Below, one piece after another: positions 59,827 to 64,000 of a DNA stretch of 64,000 bases (position 1 is its first letter; every line of letters starts with the position of its first letter). Location: assembly GCA_963514095.1 (NCBI GenBank), contig OY741280.1:19613054-19677053 (forward strand). The letters are read 5' to 3'. The stretch is from Eutrigla gurnardus (Eukaryota; Chordata; Actinopteri; Perciformes; Triglidae). Under the pieces are notes generated by a model. That model had not been told where the DNA came from, made no database searches, and saw nothing but the letters and a program-made list of their open reading frames with translations. The position numbers were made by a program, and so were the translations under genes.

Positions 59827-60149
59827 GAGCCCTGTCGAGGTACAGGAGAGGATCAAATACTGATGTTATTCAGAAAGAGCTTTCAGCCAAAAAAAAAAAA
59901 GTTTATTGCAAAGCAACAGCGGGCATGAATACATAATGACCGGAAGAATTATAATCACAAAAGAAAGTTGTGAGCAAAGCGTGCTGTTGATTAATAATAC
60001 TATCAGCAACTCTCCGTCGCCACGCCGTTACAATAAACCGCTCTGGACAATAATTAAAAAAACAGGAAAGAAACGTCTCACAAAGAGTGGAGGTTTACAG
60101 CTGGGAGTCACACTATGAATACAGCCAGGCAGCGACACCTTATTCTTTA

Positions 60150-60690
60150 ATATGAAGCCATTACTAAAATGCATTTTCTCCACAAAGAAGTCTGAAGTCT
60201 ATGAGAAAATGGTCCTACTTCTCTCTTGATGTATTATCTAAGTAAACATTGTAAACATGAGTTTATGGTCTCAATCTCTAGTTTCACTTCTTCTTTAATC
60301 CAGATGATGGTCATTTTGTAAATTATGGTCCATTTAGAGTCAAATAGACCAGAAAGCAAGGGATGCTTTAGGGGGCGGGGCTACCTTGTGATTGACAGGT
60401 CACTACCAATGTTAGCTACTAAGATGACTTTAACACTTAGCTGTAAAGTTGACCTTTAATTATGAAGCTAACTTAGTTAGCATCTTTACACCAGAATCCA
60501 GATGGATCCAGATCCAGTAAGGGAGCCGCTCTGCTGCTTGTGTTCATCAGATCCACCCGTCGCTCCTCCACTGTCCAAATACGGTCACTTCCTCTCACCG
60601 GTTTAAGACAATCCAAGATGACTACAGCCAGAATGTGGAACTCTCCTAAAGTAACGTTCACTTCTTATAAACAGTCGATGATACGGAAAC
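60150..60690 (-). repeat. Dispersed element family A, copy 7 (long, reverse)
   Basis: In reverse orientation it carries TACTTCTCTCTTGATGTATT, AAACATGAGTTTATGGTC, TTTAGGGGGCGGGGCTACC, TTGTGATTGACAGGTCACT, TCCAGATGGATCCAGATCC, CTCCACTGTCCAAATACGG and CACTTCTTATAAACAGTCG. It lacks the CCCCCTGATGGCC module, and extends the family past the edge seen at 55550. Confidence 0.88.
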
Positions 60691-60817
60691 TTCCAGACCC
60701 GAGGATACGGAGACGAGCAGGACAACATGTACACAAACACACACACAGAGGGACAGAGTGGAATGACAGCCAACCTGAGCCTGCAGGCTTATCCTCACCA
60801 TGTGTCGGTAAGTCACA

Positions 60818-60956
<139 letters not shown>

Positions 60957-61186
60957 TTCCCGACTGGTGAAATCAAGCTGGCTTTGTGACTATAAGTCCA
61001 GAAAATTAGATAGCTTTCCGTTATTGCGCCCTATTGAGGGATCACACACACAAACACACACACTCACATACACATGTACACACACACTCATTAGATTATG
61101 AGGACACCTAAATCTTCTCCTTCTCTTGTCCCGGGCTCAACGCACTCCTGGCATGTGCTGCTGCAGACTTGATTAGATTCATATGG

Positions 61187-61277
61187 CTGTGTGTGGGTGT
61201 GTGTGTGTGTGTGTGTGTGGATCAGTGTGTGTGTGTGTATGTGTGTGTGTGTGTATGTGTGTGTGTGTGTGTGTGTA
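61187..61277. repeat. Interrupted (TG)n microsatellite
   Basis: About 91 bp of TG with several interruptions (GGG, GATCAG, TA). Confidence 0.95.
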
Positions 61278-61403
61278 GGGCCTGATCCTCCGGATTTCCA
61301 GAATCACCGTTGCAATCTGTTGCATGGATGGATGGATGGAGGGAAGGATGGAAAACATACCACGGGAAAAACTAATTACAGAACAGAAGGTCCTTGGGCT
61401 AAA

Positions 61404-61436
<33 letters not shown>

Positions 61437-61454
61437 CACACAAACACACACACT
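61404..61454. repeat. Interrupted (CA)n microsatellite
   Basis: A CA run with two AA interruptions, inverted relative to the TG array 127 bp upstream. Confidence 0.96.
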
Positions 61455-61534
61455 CTCTGCCTGCAACAGTCTCCGTTTCTTTCTCTCAGTTACTACAGCC
61501 ATGCAGTGAAGGATGGGTCATCCCCGTGCTCCGC

Positions 61535-61650
61535 CACCTTTACCTCCATAAAAAATAACTGCCGTGTGATTGGACAATCATCACCATGCAGTCACCTCTA
61601 CTGTCATAAAAAGGGTGAAATACGATTGGTCACTTCATAAAAGCCAAGGA
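61535..61650. repeat. Second, short locus of the ATTGG/CATAAAA tandem repeat
   Basis: CCATAAAAAATAACTGCC...GATTGG and TCATAAAAAGGGTG...CGATTGG, with ATTGG at 61569 and 61625, resemble the units at 20465-20815. Confidence 0.55.
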
Positions 61651-61712
61651 TGCTCCGCAAAAAAACAGACAAAATGGCCCAGAATATACTGAATCACACA
61701 CATGCTCGCACG

Positions 61713-61752
<40 letters not shown>
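61713..61752. repeat. (CA)n microsatellite
   Basis: A CA run of about 40 bp. Confidence 0.97.
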
Positions 61753-61754
<2 letters not shown>

Positions 61755-62804
61755 CTAGAAGCGTCCAATAAATCTGATTTGACCATATCTTTTTACTGCA
61801 GAGACGTTTTGTGCCACAAAACACTTGCCGGAGGCGTTTCCTGTGGACGCCGGCTGCATCAAAGAGACAGACCGTTGGTGGTGAATAAGCAACGCGACGG
61901 ACGACGCGGCCTGACGGCCTTTGTTTGAATTCACGTCTCGGCTGGCGTTATCATCGGGGCGGTCGGCGGACACACAGGAAGGACCGCCAAACAACAAGAA
62001 TTAAGACGCCTGTTGGTTCGCATGTTTGTCAAATGTTTGTATCCACCATGCAGATGAATCACATTTGCACACGGCAGCTGCTTCGTGGGTTTTTTTTCGG
62101 CCAATAATCGTCCCACGTTGATGGTCAGTGGTCTGTATTAAGGACGATCAGGTGACGCAAAACCGACAAGAGCCCTTCCCTCTAGGAGCGCCTGCTCTGT
62201 TTCAGATTCCCCGTACTTCCAGCTGTGGTGAATCACCCATCGGGAGATGCCAATCCTTCCTGTGCTTCCCCACGGCTGGAGTCCGGCCCGTTTCTGTGAA
62301 TCTGTGCAGAACGCATGTCGTTATCTCTGGAGGAGCCGGGTAGTGTCTAGACTGCAGTCTGAGCGGCGTGTAAAGTCATTTAAATATCCCTAAAGATGGC
62401 TGCTGGGATCGCGGTTCCTCCAGGCTGCTCCAGGTGCCTCTAACTTAGCATCTCTCCTAAAGCCGCGAGCTGGATTTGAACATCTGCAGATACAGACGGG
62501 AAAGGATTGGAATCCAATTTCACTTAATACTCCACCTTTAGGAGTAGTCTCGGGAAATCAGGTTTTAATCCCCTCCTGGTTGTGTGTTGTGGCTTAGAGG
62601 CCCCACGAAGTCGAGATCTAATCTGGCGCTGTGTTTGCTGTGGAGCTTTCCCACCAGGTGTAACTGGAGAGATCAGCCACCGGTCGGTCCCCCAAGTCCT
62701 GATGTCACTCAACCAGGTCTACGGTCTATAGCAGCTTCATTACACCCTGTTAAACAGCGCATTTAGGCATTTTTATGAACATAAACGGGAGTAAAACCAG
62801 GTAG

Positions 62805-62895
62805 CAACCTTGGGTTCTGAAAAGTGAAGCCAAATCCTGAGTGCCTTAAACTTGCATTCTCTCTGCTGGCCACCAGGGGGCAACTATAATGACAA
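62805..62895 (-). repeat. Dispersed element family A, copy 8 (end fragment)
   Basis: GGTTCTGAAAAGTGAAGCC, GTGCCTTAAACTTGCATTC and GGCCACCAGGGGGCAAC form the same roughly 85-bp end module as copy 4. Confidence 0.8.
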
Positions 62896-63962
62896 GTCTT
62901 ACCCTTATAAAAAGGTATAAGCTGAAATCTGTAGGGATATCTTAATATAAAGCATAATAAATTGGCCACAAAAGCTTGCTAGTATGTGATGTGCAGCTGA
63001 AACAACTAAATTAATGTCGAGCTGAAATGACTTTTAGATCACATATAAGCCAAAAAAAAAGCTTGTACCAACCAATTTCAGCCAATAATATCATGACATC
63101 CATCCATCCATCAATCTGCAACCTCGGCTGTGCACAGAGCTAATTTCTTTAATGATCAATACTCTGGAAATCAGCTCCACTGAAATCATCAATTCTGGTA
63201 CACATTTAAATAATTTCTGAAGCAAGAATCTCAAAATATTTTCTGCTTCTCAAGTCTGTGACTTTGTGGTTTTTGCATCTTTTTTTCTAAATCACTGCAG
63301 CAGATGAAATATCTTTTGGGTTAATCGGAAAACAAAACAAGCAATTCCAAAAACATCCCTTTTGGGGCGCGAGTCCTGGCGATGGCTTTGATAGAGAAAC
63401 CAAATCGATAAACAAAGTGACACATTAATAAATGAGCTGCAGCTCTGATCTGATGCACCGGGTTGTTTTCTCCTGTTCCGTTACATTTTCTAATTTGCCA
63501 CGCTGTCTCCTGTGAATGCCGGACTCTGGGTCTGCAGGGCTGGATCCTGTTCAGGATCCATAATGTTCTGTGCTGTTAAACCTCAGTGTTTGTATTGGTA
63601 TTTCCCAGCATGCCTTGTGCGTTGTGTAAAAATGCGTTTTGTCTGTGTGCGTTCTGCGACGCATGTTCGACGATAACGAGCCGGGCAGCCGCGACAGTCA
63701 CACACATCCTCATTCATGCCGAGCCTCTCTTTGCCTCGCTAGTTTTCTTTCTCCGTGCTCGTGTCTGAAACCATCACTGTTCACTATATAGTGAGTTCTC
63801 CGTGTTGTAGTGCTGTCTCCAGGTACACTGGGACTTATTAGACCCCTATACAGTAGACTCAAAATATCCCACTATTCATCTTGAACAGTAGCATCCAGCT
63901 GATGATCACTAACCCAGCGTTATATAACATCATGCTTTGCTCCGAAGGAAAAATGACAGACG

Positions 63963-63968
<6 letters not shown>

Positions 63969-64000
<32 letters not shown>
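63969..64000. repeat. (AG)n microsatellite running off the window
   Basis: A perfect AG run of at least 32 bp, cut by the window edge. Confidence 0.97.

Overview
The window looks like teleost genomic DNA, probably a spiny-rayed (percomorph) fish. It has very dense (CA)n/(TG)n microsatellites, AT-rich intronic sequence, several dispersed repeat families of a type common in fish genomes, and vertebrate-style short exons with consensus splice sites. There are no bacterial-style operons, CRISPR arrays or rRNA genes.

Only one gene is supported. It lies on the minus strand and encodes a nectin/PVR-family immunoglobulin cell-adhesion receptor, closest to nectin-2 (NECTIN2/PVR branch) by my reading. 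Five internal coding exons are visible, in transcript order 26109-25997, 24073-23830, 13993-13700, 11456-11339 and 10851-10703. They total 918 nt and join in a continuous frame (306 complete codons). They encode the N-terminal V-set domain (two exons), the first C2-type domain (one exon) and the second C2-type domain (two exons). All five have AG acceptors and GT donors, with phases 1-0-1-1-2-1. The signal-peptide exon should lie upstream, beyond or hidden in 26110-64000. The transmembrane and cytoplasmic exons should lie downstream, beyond or hidden in 1-10702. I could not identify either.

By region: 1-10702 is 3' intronic sequence with repeats, a 12-bp minisatellite, a G-quadruplex-type tract and many TG repeats. 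10703-26109 is the exon cluster, with introns of 487, 2243, 9836 and 1923 bp holding several dispersed repeats, a CCAAT/ATTGG-pair tandem repeat, a diverged direct duplication and a perfect 13-bp-stem hairpin next to a splice acceptor. 26110-64000 appears to be a very long 5' intron, or intron plus upstream sequence. It holds a 1.3-kb minisatellite of about 80-bp units, an array derived from a dispersed repeat with a 54-bp higher-order unit, about twenty CA/TG microsatellites, further copies of the dispersed element and several blocks that resemble conserved non-coding elements.

The most noteworthy gene-level feature is that the V domain is split by a phase-0 intron exactly between the two halves of the ligand-binding face. 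I recall mammalian nectins encoding this domain in one exon. No new multi-gene system is visible.
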